This document shows positions 63,642 through 64,000 of a stretch of 64,000 nucleotides of DNA, piece after piece; within the stretch, counting starts at the first letter, position 1; each line of letters opens with the position of its first letter. The translations under genes were made by a program, and so were the position numbers. The notes beneath the pieces are model-generated. The model had not been told where the DNA came from. It did no database searches and worked only from the letters and a program-made list of their open reading frames with translations. Location: positions 97,069-161,068 of the forward strand of contig CALKOT010000011.1 of assembly GCA_938092015.1 (NCBI GenBank), in the 5' to 3' direction. Source of the stretch: an uncultured Paracoccaceae bacterium (GTDB taxonomy: Bacteria; Pseudomonadota; Alphaproteobacteria; Rhodobacterales; Rhodobacteraceae).

Positions 63642-64000
63642 TCAGCCTGCCTTGCTCTGAGCGAGGCGATAGGATTGCGCATTCATTTCGAGGATATGAA
63701 CGTGGTGGGTCAGGCGGTCTAGCAAGGCGCCTGTGAGGCGTTCCTCACCGAATGTTGCTGTCCATTCGTCGAAAGGCAGGTTTGAAGTGATGATCGTGGC
63801 GCCCCGTTCGTAGCGCTGGCTGATCAGCTCGAAGAGGAGTTTGGCACCGGTCTTTGAAAGCGGCACAAAGCCCAGTTCATCTATGATCAGGAGTTCCACG
63901 GTCGCCATTTGCTTCTGAAGGCGAAGAAGGCGTTCTCGTCTCTGGCCTCAATCAGTTCGTGAACAATGCCAGCGGCTGTGGTGAAGCGTGTCTTTATTCC
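63642..64000 (-). pseudogene. istB: IS21-family helper ATPase IstB, 3' part with a frameshift
   Basis: The main frame ends with VELLIIDELGFVPLSKTGAKLLFELISQRYERGATIITSNLPFDEW in outline: Walker B IIDELG and the sensor-1 TSN, typical of IstB, then RLAQSKAG. At the window edge a different frame encodes GIKTRFTTAAGIVHELIEARDE; it joins the main frame (RLLRLQKQM) only if one base is added near 63935. The gene is therefore frameshifted. istA is not in the window. Confidence 0.8.

Overview
The window reads as chromosomal DNA of an alphaproteobacterium of the order Rhodobacterales (Roseobacter type). The support is its moderately high G+C, its Rhodobacterales-style gene neighbourhoods (zur-znuCB facing znuA, hisBH-A-FE, hslVU, kbl-tdh, lspA-DUF3035-M16 pair, mnmD next to a DAO-like oxidase), a VPLPA-type C-terminal sorting signal, an RTX protein and a tripartite tricarboxylate transporter. 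No species is claimed.

Layout. 1-9 kb: the divergent lolD-like/arylesterase pair, RNA cyclic phosphodiesterase, two LysR regulators, a GbsR/MarR regulator, a ThDP decarboxylase, a broken NAD-epimerase gene, leuB and an acetyltransferase. 9-16 kb: a DNA-repair helicase, a phytanoyl-CoA dioxygenase-like protein, a GST and the Zur-controlled zinc importer. 16-21 kb: a possible operon of kinase-like protein, dimethylglycine-dehydrogenase-like flavoprotein and acyl-adenylating enzyme. 21-26 kb: RTX protein, aconitase X, hemolysin III and a VPLPA-CTERM protein. 26-34 kb: a sulfoacetate-type catabolic operon (TctABC transporter, SauS-like acylating aldehyde dehydrogenase, SauT-like CoA ligase) facing a LacI regulator, plus a secreted cyclase-family protein. 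34-53 kb: mostly core genes, including tRNA-Val(CAC), gph, kbl-tdh, mnmD, M16 peptidases, lspA, hslVU and the histidine genes.

From 53.3 kb the character changes. A tRNA-Thr(CGT) gene is the insertion site of a mobile region. Its last 20 nt recur, one G shorter, about 8.5 kb downstream. Directly after each copy, at the same 164-nt distance, lies a P4-type (DUF4102) integrase start. The left integrase is a stub and the right one carries an in-frame TAG. Both starts are preceded by G5/C5 inverted repeats whose variable base pair has changed in a compensatory way. Between the two ends lie an AlpA regulator, an HTH/Cys-rich protein, a second tyrosine recombinase and a surface-glycan cargo: a GT-methyltransferase fusion, a glycosyltransferase, a flippase, a small ORF and an ELM1-family protein. 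The window ends inside a frameshifted IS21-type istB.

Several genes carry one small lesion in an otherwise well-kept frame (epimerase TAG, DUF302 TGA in the signal peptide, RTX frameshift, VPLPA protein without a canonical start, integrase TAG, istB frameshift). They could be real decay or consensus errors, and reads would decide.
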